From assembly GCA_035690725.1 (NCBI GenBank), contig DASSKF010000023.1, forward strand, positions 1 through 14,464: a DNA stretch of 14,464 nt, in the 5' to 3' direction. The notes beneath the pieces were generated by a model. That model was not told the DNA's origin, ran no database searches, and worked only from the letters and a program-made list of their open reading frames with translations. Source of the DNA: DASSKF01 sp035690725 (GTDB lineage: Bacteria; Actinomycetota; Actinomycetes; Actinomycetales; Dermatophilaceae). A program made the position numbers and the translations under genes. This document shows, piece by piece, positions 1 through 6,849 of this stretch. Position 1 is the first letter of the stretch; each line of letters begins with the position of its first letter.

Positions 1-642
1 CCGCAGACGGTCAACGCCTACTACAACCCCGGCATGAACGAGATCGTCTTCCCGGCCGCGATCCTGCAGCCGCCGTTCTTCGACGTCGAGGCCGACGACG
101 CCGTCAACTACGGCGGCATCGGCGGCGTCATCGGCCACGAGATCGGGCACGGCTTCGATGACCAGGGGTCGCGCTACGACGGCCACGGGAACCTGCAGGA
201 CTGGTGGACCGCCGACGACCGAGAGCGCTTCGACGCCTTGGCGAAGAAGCTGATCGAGCAGTTCAACGAGCTCGAGCCCCGCAACGCGCCCGGACACAAG
301 ATCAACGGCGCGCTGACGGTCGGCGAGAACATCGGCGACCTCGGCGGGCTGACGATCGGCTACAAGGCCTACCAGATCGCCACCGAGGGTGCTGACGGCA
401 TCGACAAGCCGGACATCGACGGGTTCACCGGCGACCAGCGCTTCTTCATGGGCTGGGCCCAGGTCTGGAAGGGCAAGGCGCGCGAGCAGGAGGCGATTCG
501 CCTGCTCGCGATCGACCCGCACTCGCCCACCGAGCAGCGCGCGCACGTCCTGCGCAACCTGCACGAGTTCCACGAGGCGTTCGACGTCAAGGAGGGCGAC
601 GGGCTCTGGCTGCCCGAGGACGAGCGGGTCCGCATCTTCTGA
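1..642 (+). CDS. M13 family zinc metallopeptidase, C-terminal part (5' truncated by window edge)
   Basis: The reading frame is open from the first base, so this is the C-terminal 213 residues of a longer protein; complete M13 enzymes (neprilysin/PepO type) are usually 630-700 residues. The frame starts with the family signature VNAYYNP...NEIVFPAAILQPPFF. The zinc site HEIGH is at nt 136-150, and the third ligand lies in ENIGDLGG, whose Glu codon is nt 325-327. DPHSP and a following Arg fit the substrate-binding region near the C-terminus. Family members are zinc endopeptidases that cut short peptides, often at the cell surface; the N-terminus that would show a signal or anchor is outside the window. 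The protein ends in RVRIF, where many relatives end in a Trp. The gene converges on the helicase-associated gene, with a repeat array between them. Confidence 0.95.
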   Translation, partial: PQTVNAYYNPGMNEIVFPAAILQPPFFDVEADDAVNYGGIGGVIGHEIGHGFDDQGSRYDGHGNLQDWWTADDRERFDALAKKLIEQFNELEPRNAPGHKINGALTVGENIGDLGGLTIGYKAYQIATEGADGIDKPDIDGFTGDQRFFMGWAQVWKGKAREQEAIRLLAIDPHSPTEQRAHVLRNLHEFHEAFDVKEGDGLWLPEDERVRIF

Positions 643-649
643 CCCCAGC

Positions 650-780
650 GCGGACCTCGGGACTTTGCCGCGGACCTCGGGACTTTGCGGCTCCGCAAAG
701 TCCCGAGGTCCGCTGCATTCTCCCGAGGTCCGCTGCACTCTCCCGAGGTTGGCGGGGATCTCCCGAGGTTGGCGGGGGGA
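650..780. repeat. 20-bp periodic repeat array in two opposing blocks
   Basis: The core ACCTCGGGA occurs on the + strand at 654-662 and 674-682, and as its complement TCCCGAGGT at 701-709, 721-729, 741-749 and 761-769. Within each block the period is exactly 20 bp, and the step across the junction is 27 bp. The first two units are 19/20 identical. Units at 701 and 721 differ at one base, while units at 741 and 761 share a different second half (TTGGCGGGG). The array fills almost all of the gap between two convergent stop codons. I see no coding potential. It could be a bidirectional terminator, a protein-binding array or a copy of a dispersed intergenic repeat; the sequence alone does not decide. 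Confidence 0.9.
670..713. terminator. Perfect 21-bp inverted repeat with 2-nt centre, possible bidirectional terminator
   Basis: Bases 670-690 are the exact reverse complement of 693-713, separated only by CT at 691-692. As RNA this would fold into a very stable hairpin of about 20 pairs. It sits 28 bp after the peptidase stop and 72 bp beyond the stop of the opposing gene, where a shared terminator would be expected. There is no U-run on either side, so if it terminates it is the tail-less type often seen in actinomycetes. The junction of the two repeat blocks creates this structure. Confidence 0.6.
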
Positions 781-785
781 CAGGG

Positions 786-3077
786 TCAGGTGGGGGCGGC
801 GCCGGTGATCCGGTGCACCGAGAACGACCGGTCTGTGCCGCCGTCGACCTGCCCGTACGCCCGGCCGCCCTCGACCCGCCTGGGGTAGAACAGCATCCGC
901 TGCACCCGCCCCGACGCGTCGGCATGCCCGATCCAGACACCCTGCCGGTCCGCCGCCGCGTCACGGAGCAGCGCCAGGGTCACCGCCGGGTCGCTGGCCG
1001 GCAGCGGCGGACCGGGACTCTCCTCCTCCCGGCTCCGGCGGTGTGCCGCAGCCTCCTCACCGGCGCGCAGGGCACCCACCAGGGACTCGGCATACTCCTC
1101 GTCGACCGTGGTGGTGCGCACCGGTGAGCTGGGCCGGCGCACGGGCGTGCGGTGGCGTGACCGCTCGGGGACGACGAGGACGCCGTCGGCCGTCTCGGCC
1201 GCGGGGGCGTAGCCGGCGTCCCGCAGCACCTCGGTGGCGGTGGCCGGTGGCGCCGAGCCGACGAGCACCGTCGGGGCGATCCGGCGCAGCTGCAGCACGC
1301 CGAGGTTGCGGTCGACCAGCATCGCATCGAGCACGGTGGTGTCGTCGCTGCGCACGTAGCAGGACGCTGCTCCGACGCGGGTTCGCCCGTGTCGGCGGGC
1401 GACGTCGGACACGAGGTACTCCAGCGGCTGCGGCACCTCGGTGCTGCTGGCGTCGCGAAGGGTCTGTAGCACCTGGTCGGCACTCCAGCCGGCATCGAGG
1501 ATCCGGCGCACGCTCTCCGGCGAGAAGCGGAACACCGTTGCGCCGCCGCGGGACTCGACGTCCGCGCTCGTCCGCATGAATCGGTTGAGGCTGCCGTCGA
1601 GGCGGCCCGGCGCGATGGCCGTGAGGTCGGCCTGGAGCAGTACGTGCTCGGTCGCGGTCGGCAGGTGCTCGGCCATGAGCTGCTCGGCCTCGGCGGCCGC
1701 GGAGCCGTCCGCACCGCCGCTCAGCAGGGCGCGGGCGGCACCGCCCAGAGCGCCCCGACCGGTGACCCCCACCCACTCGACCTCGCGCAGCACCACCTCG
1801 ACACCGCTGGGAGACGGGAGCGGGCGCAGCGGGTGCCGCCACCGGAGCCGCTCCTCGAGGGACTCCTGGTCGGGCGCGAGTCCCTCCGGAAGCCGGGCGA
1901 GCTCGTCGAGCACCTCGTGGCGGAGCCGACGGGCCGGCGGCCAGACGGTCCCCTCGCTCAGTGCGTTGACCCGCCCGCCGCGACGGCCCCGGGCGCCGAC
2001 CAGGGCCGGGTTCCGGTGCGTCTCGAGCCACGTCCGGGCCAGCCGGCTCCAGCGGACGTCCGCCGGCTGCTGCTGCCAGTCGTCGTAGGCCGGTGTCGGG
2101 GCGAAGATCGGGTCGACCGACTCGTCGTCGGCGAGCAGCCCTGCGGCGTGGGCGAGCTCGGCCACGAACGCCGCACGGCCCTCGTCCACGTCGAGCGCGG
2201 TCGCGGTCACGGAGAGGTCGCGCACGGACAGGCCGCCACCCCGCAGCACGCGCGGCGGGTCGGCGCCCCATGCCTCGGCGAGCTCGTCGACCTGGGTGAG
2301 CAGCTCGGCTGCCGCGCCACCGGCCACCTGATCCACCACGGCGAGCGGGTGCTCGCGTCCCGCCACCTCCGGTGCCTCCAGGGCGTTGTCGTGGTGGATC
2401 CGTCCGCCGCGCAGGCGGAGCGCGACCTCGCGGGGGAGCACGGCGCGCTGGTTCTCGGCCGGGACGAGCAGGTCGGCCTCGACGAGGCTGCGGACCGCCG
2501 TCGCCATGGCGCCCGACTGGGGGACCACGGCGGTCGGTGGCCCCCAGGCGAGCCGGTCCAGGACGGTGCGGCCCTCGGTCCCGACGCCGGCCAGTCGCTC
2601 GTCGACGACGCGGGGGTCGTCGAGGACGTGCGGCCGGCTGGGGCGCAGCTCCCGCATGGGGGGCCCCAGCCCGGCCACCGGCGCCAGCAGCTCGCCGACG
2701 ATGCGGACGACGTGTTGCCGGTCGCCGCCGCGCCAGACCAGGGCCAGGTCCCAGAGCCGTTCCACCAGCGCGGAGAGGTGGTCGCTGCTGGTGCCCAGGA
2801 CGGCGGCCGCGTCCTCGGGCGAGGACGCCACGCAGACGGCCTGCAGGGCGTGCACGTGCGCGAGGTCCAGGCCCTCGAGGGCACGCTGGGCGCTGACCCG
2901 GGTGCTCGCCCGCGCGGCCAGGGAGGTCAGGTCGGCCGGTGCGGGCCGGGCGAGGTCCGGGCGCAACCGGAGCAGGTGCCCGAGCTGCCGGTCGGATCGG
3001 CCACGGATGTCGTCGGCCAGGCTGCGGGCGTCCACGGGCACCGCCGACCGGCCGGCGGGAACGGACGAGGCAGCCAC
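786..3077 (-). CDS. Helicase-associated (XPB/Ssl2-like) protein with WYL-like C-terminus, no motor domain
   Basis: This 763-residue protein starts with GTG at 3077. It resembles the actinobacterial family annotated as helicase C-terminal or helicase-associated domain proteins (Rv0862c type), which in mycobacteria lies beside an XPB-like helicase gene. The most typical stretch is VLLQADLTAIAPGRL (residues 479-493), followed by FRFSPESVRRILDAGW (516-531) and the domain running to about residue 630. Residues 640-700 are charged, Pro-rich and probably disordered. Residues 700-760 (LLRDAAADRQGVWIGHADASG..., ending in SFSVHRITG) look like a WYL ligand or nucleic-acid binding domain. I see no Walker A or DEAD-type motif, so it is not itself a helicase. 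The family's molecular role is unknown to me; a DNA-repair or DNA-binding role is inference. The XPB helicase partner is not in this window. Confidence 0.85.
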   Translation of the reverse strand: MAASSVPAGRSAVPVDARSLADDIRGRSDRQLGHLLRLRPDLARPAPADLTSLAARASTRVSAQRALEGLDLAHVHALQAVCVASSPEDAAAVLGTSSDHLSALVERLWDLALVWRGGDRQHVVRIVGELLAPVAGLGPPMRELRPSRPHVLDDPRVVDERLAGVGTEGRTVLDRLAWGPPTAVVPQSGAMATAVRSLVEADLLVPAENQRAVLPREVALRLRGGRIHHDNALEAPEVAGREHPLAVVDQVAGGAAAELLTQVDELAEAWGADPPRVLRGGGLSVRDLSVTATALDVDEGRAAFVAELAHAAGLLADDESVDPIFAPTPAYDDWQQQPADVRWSRLARTWLETHRNPALVGARGRRGGRVNALSEGTVWPPARRLRHEVLDELARLPEGLAPDQESLEERLRWRHPLRPLPSPSGVEVVLREVEWVGVTGRGALGGAARALLSGGADGSAAAEAEQLMAEHLPTATEHVLLQADLTAIAPGRLDGSLNRFMRTSADVESRGGATVFRFSPESVRRILDAGWSADQVLQTLRDASSTEVPQPLEYLVSDVARRHGRTRVGAASCYVRSDDTTVLDAMLVDRNLGVLQLRRIAPTVLVGSAPPATATEVLRDAGYAPAAETADGVLVVPERSRHRTPVRRPSSPVRTTTVDEEYAESLVGALRAGEEAAAHRRSREEESPGPPLPASDPAVTLALLRDAAADRQGVWIGHADASGRVQRMLFYPRRVEGGRAYGQVDGGTDRSFSVHRITGAAPT

Positions 3078-3090
3078 CCGTCATACGGTA
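3078..3090 (-). promoter_or_regulatory. Candidate -10 box for leaderless transcription of the helicase-associated gene
   Basis: On the minus strand TACCGT (3090-3085) fits the actinobacterial TANNNT -10 pattern and lies 7 nt before the GTG start at 3077. No Shine-Dalgarno sequence is present. This geometry is the one expected for a leaderless mRNA whose first base is the start codon. No convincing -35 box was seen, so this remains a suggestion. Confidence 0.4.
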
Positions 3091-3162
3091 GTCGTCGCGC
3101 GGGAGCGGGAAGGGACGAGAGCCTGTTGCTGGGGCGGCGGCGCTGCCAAGATGGGGAGAACC

Positions 3163-3179
3163 GCTGCGAGCCGCGCAGC
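3163..3179 (+). other. Small hairpin in the 5' leader of the acyl-CoA synthetase gene
   Basis: GCTGCG (3163-3168) and CGCAGC (3174-3179) form a perfect 6-bp stem with a 5-nt loop, ending 7 nt before a strong ribosome binding site AGGAGGA (3187-3193). A weak promoter could lie upstream (TTGCTG at 3126-3131 and CAAGAT at 3147-3152, spacing 15), in which case the hairpin would be in the leader. In DNA this GC-rich a 6-bp stem can arise by chance. Confidence 0.3.
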
Positions 3180-3196
3180 CGGCGTCAGGAGGATTC

Positions 3197-4831
3197 GTGT
3201 CGACACCCGCGCTCCCGTCCTACAGCTCGACCACGGCGGACGTCCCGCTGCTCGGGGACACCATCGGTGACAACCTCGAGCGCACCGTCGCCGCCTTCGC
3301 GGACCGGGAAGCGCTGGTCGACGTGCCCAGCGGCCGTCGCTGGACGTATGCCGAGTTCAACCGTGACGTCGACCGGCTCGCGGACGGCCTGCTCGCCCGG
3401 GACGTGGCGGCCGGGGACCGGATCGGCATCTGGTCGCCGAACTGCGCCGAGTGGACGCTGCTGCAGTACGCGACCGCCAAGGTCGGTGCCATCCTCGTCA
3501 ACGTCAACCCGGCCTACCGCAGCCACGAGCTCTCCTACGTCGTCAAGCAGTCCGGCATGCGGATGCTGGTCAGCGCGGTACGGCACAAGAGCTCGGACTA
3601 CCGGGCGATGGTCGACGAGGTGCGTGGTGAGTGCCAGGACCTGTCCGAGGTCGTCTACATCGGCGAGGACAGCTGGGAGCAGCTGGTCGCCGCCGGCCAC
3701 GCGGTGGCGGGGGAGTCGCTGGCTCAGCGGATGTCAGAGCTGACCGCGGACGACCCGATCAACATCCAGTACACCTCCGGCACAACGGGATTCCCCAAGG
3801 GCGCCACCCTGAGCCACCACAACATCCTCAACAACGGCTACTTCGTGGGCGAGCTCATCAGCTACACCGAGCAGGACCGGGTCTGCCTGCCGGTGCCCTT
3901 CTACCACTGCTTCGGGATGGTGATGGGCAACCTCGCGGCGACCTCGCACGGGTCGTGCATGGTCATCCCGGCGCCGTCCTTCGAGCCGGCCGCGACCCTC
4001 GCGGCGGTGGTGCAGGAGAAGTGCACCAGCCTCTACGGCGTGCCGACGATGTTCATCGCCGAGCTCGGGCTGCCCGACTTCGCCGACTACGACCTGTCCA
4101 CCCTGCGCACCGGCATCATGGCCGGCTCGCCGTGCCCGGTCGAGGTGATGAAGCGGGTCGTCGCCGAGATGCACATGAGCGAGGTGGCCATCTGCTACGG
4201 CATGACCGAGACCTCACCGGTGTCGACGATGACCCGGGTCGACGACGACCTCGCCCGGCGCACCGAGACGGTCGGTCGGGTCATGCCGCACGTCGAGGTG
4301 AAGGTCGTGGACCCGGTCACCGGCCGCACCCAGCCGCGCGGCGAGCCGGGCGAGCTGTGCACCCGCGGCCCGAGCGTGATGCTGGGCTACTGGGAGGAGC
4401 CGGGCAAGACCGCCGAGGCGATCGACCGGGCCCGGTGGATGCACACCGGTGACCTTGCGACGATGGACGAGGAGGGCTACGTCTCGGTCGTCGGCAGGAT
4501 CAAGGACATGGTGATCCGCGGCGGCGAGAACGTCTATCCGCGGGAGGTCGAGGAGTTCCTCTACACCCACCCCTCCGTCGCCGACGTCTCCGTGATCGGG
4601 GTGCCGGACGCAAAGTACGGCGAGGAGATCATGGCCTGGGTGATCATGAAGCCCGACCAGGGCCCGCTCACCGCCGAGGCGGTGCGCGAGTTCTGCTCCG
4701 GGCGGCTCGCGCACTACAAGGTCCCTCGCTACGTGCACGTCGTCGAGGAGTTCCCGATGACGGTCACCGGCAAGATCCGCAAGGTCGAGATGCGCGAGAA
4801 GTCGGTCGAGTTCCTCGGCGCCGAGAGCTGA
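3197..4831 (+). CDS. Acyl-CoA synthetase (AMP-forming fatty-acid--CoA ligase, FadD-type)
   Basis: This 544-residue member of the adenylate-forming superfamily activates a carboxylic acid with ATP and joins it to CoA through an acyl-AMP intermediate. The phosphate-binding loop TSGTTGFPKG is at residues 193-202, the adenine motif YGMTET at 334-339, and the hinge region KDMVIRGGENVYP at 436-448. The conserved C-terminal lysine is K526 in TVTGKIRK. The substrate-pocket stretch PFYHCFGMVMGNL resembles medium/long-chain ligases close to mycobacterial FadD35, so a fatty acid is likely but the exact substrate cannot be read. It is too long for MenE and belongs to a different subgroup. The GTG start is supported by AGGAGGA (3187-3193) only 3 nt upstream. 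The next gene begins 6 nt after the stop, so the two are probably co-transcribed. Confidence 0.95.
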   Translation: MSTPALPSYSSTTADVPLLGDTIGDNLERTVAAFADREALVDVPSGRRWTYAEFNRDVDRLADGLLARDVAAGDRIGIWSPNCAEWTLLQYATAKVGAILVNVNPAYRSHELSYVVKQSGMRMLVSAVRHKSSDYRAMVDEVRGECQDLSEVVYIGEDSWEQLVAAGHAVAGESLAQRMSELTADDPINIQYTSGTTGFPKGATLSHHNILNNGYFVGELISYTEQDRVCLPVPFYHCFGMVMGNLAATSHGSCMVIPAPSFEPAATLAAVVQEKCTSLYGVPTMFIAELGLPDFADYDLSTLRTGIMAGSPCPVEVMKRVVAEMHMSEVAICYGMTETSPVSTMTRVDDDLARRTETVGRVMPHVEVKVVDPVTGRTQPRGEPGELCTRGPSVMLGYWEEPGKTAEAIDRARWMHTGDLATMDEEGYVSVVGRIKDMVIRGGENVYPREVEEFLYTHPSVADVSVIGVPDAKYGEEIMAWVIMKPDQGPLTAEAVREFCSGRLAHYKVPRYVHVVEEFPMTVTGKIRKVEMREKSVEFLGAES

Positions 4832-4837
4832 CATACC

Positions 4838-5779
4838 GTGGCCGGCATGGAGGCGACGACCGACACCTACCGGCCCAGCGGCGAGCAGTGGACCATCCGG
4901 CACGGCGACCACGAGGTGGTGGTCGTGGAGGTCGGCGGCGGGCTGCGCAGCTACACGTGGGCGGGGCGCCCGGTGCTGTTCGGCTACGACGAGACCGAGC
5001 AGGCCTCCGGTGGCCGGGGCCAGCTGCTGACGCCGTGGCCGAACCGGGTGCGGGACGGCAGGTACGAGTTCGGCACCGGGGGCCCCCTGCAGCTCGCCCT
5101 CTCGGAACCGGCCAAGCACAACGCGATCCACGGCCTGGTCCGCTGGACCACGTGGCACGTCGTCGAGCACCGGGAGGACACGATCACGGTCGGCTGCCGG
5201 CTCAGGCCGCAGCAGGGGTGGTCGTGGGCGCTCGACCTCACCGTCACCTATCTGCTCGGAGACGATGGCCTCACCGTCACGCCCTCGGCCCAGAACGTCG
5301 GCGTGACGGCCGCACCCTTCGGCTTCGGCGCGCACCCCTACCTGACGACGGGAGAGGACCGGGTGGACCGGCTGACCCTGACCGTCCCGGCCGAGACCTC
5401 GGTCGACGTGGACGAGCAGTCGATCCCGGTCGGGCGGTCGTCGGTCGAGGGGACCGACCGGGACTGGCGGCACGGGCGCCCGATCCGGGAGACGGTGCTC
5501 GACAACGGGTTCACCGACCTCCAGCCCGGCCCGGACGGCCGGTGGCAGGTGCGCATCGAGGGGCCCGGAGGCGCCACGACCCTGTGGGCCGATGCCCAGG
5601 CATTCCCGTTCACGCAGGTGTTCACCGGCGACACGCTGTCGGAGCAGAAGCGGCGCACCAGCGGCGTGGCGGTCGAGCCGATGAGCTGCCCCGCGAACGC
5701 GTTCGCGTCCGGTGACGCGCTCGTCGTCATCGAGGCGGGTCGCGCCTGGGGCGGCACCTGGGGGATCCGACCGAGCTGA
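4838..5779 (+). CDS. Aldose 1-epimerase family protein (galactose mutarotase-like)
   Basis: This protein of 313 residues has the aldose 1-epimerase beta-sandwich signature. Counting from the GTG at 4838, HNAIHG (residues 94-99) and GAHPY (165-169) supply the two expected catalytic histidines (H98 and H166). LDNGF (221-225) supplies the sugar-binding Asp, and VAVEPMSCPANAF (277-289) the catalytic Glu E280. Members interconvert alpha and beta anomers of aldoses in the cytoplasm; this bacterial subgroup is assigned by similarity only and its sugar is unknown. The start is uncertain: GTG 4838 and ATG 4847 are in frame and neither has a clear ribosome binding site, so translation may be coupled to the upstream synthetase gene, which stops at 4831. 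There is no obvious metabolic link between the two. Confidence 0.9.
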   Translation: MAGMEATTDTYRPSGEQWTIRHGDHEVVVVEVGGGLRSYTWAGRPVLFGYDETEQASGGRGQLLTPWPNRVRDGRYEFGTGGPLQLALSEPAKHNAIHGLVRWTTWHVVEHREDTITVGCRLRPQQGWSWALDLTVTYLLGDDGLTVTPSAQNVGVTAAPFGFGAHPYLTTGEDRVDRLTLTVPAETSVDVDEQSIPVGRSSVEGTDRDWRHGRPIRETVLDNGFTDLQPGPDGRWQVRIEGPGGATTLWADAQAFPFTQVFTGDTLSEQKRRTSGVAVEPMSCPANAFASGDALVVIEAGRAWGGTWGIRPS

Positions 5780-5799
5780 GCCGATCGGCGGCTGTCCCG

Positions 5800-6843
5800 T
5801 CAGTAGAAGCGCTGCGGGTCGACGACGTTGCGCAGGGGCTCGCCCCGGCGGAACCGGCCCAGGTTGTCGATGAACAGGTCGACGATCCGCTCGTTCTCAT
5901 GCAGGGAGAGGGCGGCCGTGTGCGGGCTGAGCAGCACGTTGTCCAGTTCCCAGAGCGGGCTGTCGTCCGGCAGCGGCTCGGTCGCGAACACGTCGAGCGC
6001 CGCACCCGCGAGGCGGTGCTCGCGCAGGGCGGCCACCAGGGCCTCCTCGTCGACTGTGGAGCCGCGGCCCACGTTGACCAGGGTCCCGTGCTTCGGCAGC
6101 GCGTCGACGGCGGCCTTGCCGAACAGCTCCCGGGTCTGCTCCGTGTCCGGGAGTGCCAGCACGACCGCGTCGCTCTCCCGGACCGCGTCCACGAGCTCGT
6201 CGGTGGGCCGCATCCGGTCGACCAGCTCGTCGTCCTCGGGCGCCGGGTTGCGCCGCATCCCGGTGACGCGCATCCCCAGGGCGCGGGCGAGCTGCGCGGT
6301 CTGGCGGCCGATGTGACCCAGCCCGACCACGAGCAGCCGCTGGCCGGCGAGCTCACGCACGGCGTAGTGGTCCCACTGCCGGGCACGGGCGTCGGCGAGC
6401 AGCTGCGGCACGTCCTTGGTGAAGGCGAGCAGTCCCAGCACGGCGAACTCCGCGAGCTGCCGGGCGTGCACGCCGACACTGCTGGTGAACGTGACCCGCC
6501 GCAGCTGCTCGGCCGTCAGGTCGGCTGCCCGGACCTGCTGACCCGCGCCGGCGGCCGTGCCCTGCACCCACCGCAGGGCCGGTGCCCGGTCGACCACGTC
6601 ACGCAGCGACGCGGGGGTCTCGCCGGGGACGCCGAACAGCACCTCGCCCCCGGTGACCCAGTCGTCGAACCGCCGCTCCTGATCGGGGGACCGCTTCCAC
6701 GAAGGCTCCCCGGCGTGGTCGTTGGGGTAGCGCGTCGGCGGCAGCAGGTCCGGGTCGAACCGCACCTCGAACTCCGGCTCCTGCTCGCGGATCCGGTCCA
6801 CGAGCGCCGGTTCCAGCGGGGTGGCGATGACGACGTCGGTCAC
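5800..6843 (-). CDS. D-2-hydroxyacid dehydrogenase (NAD(P)-dependent, glyoxylate/hydroxypyruvate reductase-like)
   Basis: This 347-residue protein of the D-isomer-specific 2-hydroxyacid dehydrogenase family interconverts a 2-oxoacid and its D-2-hydroxyacid using a nicotinamide cofactor. The Rossmann motif GLGHIG is at residues 174-179. The catalytic triad appears as Arg in NVGRGSTVDEEAL (R260), Glu in FATEPLP (E289) and His in LLSPHTA (H308). After GMR at 190-192 the beta2 end reads VTGMRRNP. The arginines there may favour NADP, but this is a weak inference. The GTG start at 6843 lies 6 nt after the stop of the MFS transporter gene and has only a distant GGAG upstream, suggesting translational coupling. 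Its partner suggests the substrate is an imported hydroxy or keto acid. It converges on the epimerase gene with a 20-bp gap. Confidence 0.93.
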   Translation of the reverse strand: MTDVVIATPLEPALVDRIREQEPEFEVRFDPDLLPPTRYPNDHAGEPSWKRSPDQERRFDDWVTGGEVLFGVPGETPASLRDVVDRAPALRWVQGTAAGAGQQVRAADLTAEQLRRVTFTSSVGVHARQLAEFAVLGLLAFTKDVPQLLADARARQWDHYAVRELAGQRLLVVGLGHIGRQTAQLARALGMRVTGMRRNPAPEDDELVDRMRPTDELVDAVRESDAVVLALPDTEQTRELFGKAAVDALPKHGTLVNVGRGSTVDEEALVAALREHRLAGAALDVFATEPLPDDSPLWELDNVLLSPHTAALSLHENERIVDLFIDNLGRFRRGEPLRNVVDPQRFY

Positions 6844-6849
6844 GGCGGA

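Noticed and set aside
650..780. CRISPR array
   Set aside because: Units are 20 bp and directly adjacent with no unique spacers, and the array flips orientation in the middle. No cas gene is present.
1644..3743. A 699-codon plus-strand open frame overlapping two genes
   Set aside because: It is a shadow of the helicase-associated and acyl-CoA synthetase genes, with biased composition and no domain.
5780..5789. 10-bp palindrome GCCGATCGGC between convergent stops as a terminator
   Set aside because: It is too short, has no loop and no T-run, and such GC palindromes are frequent here.
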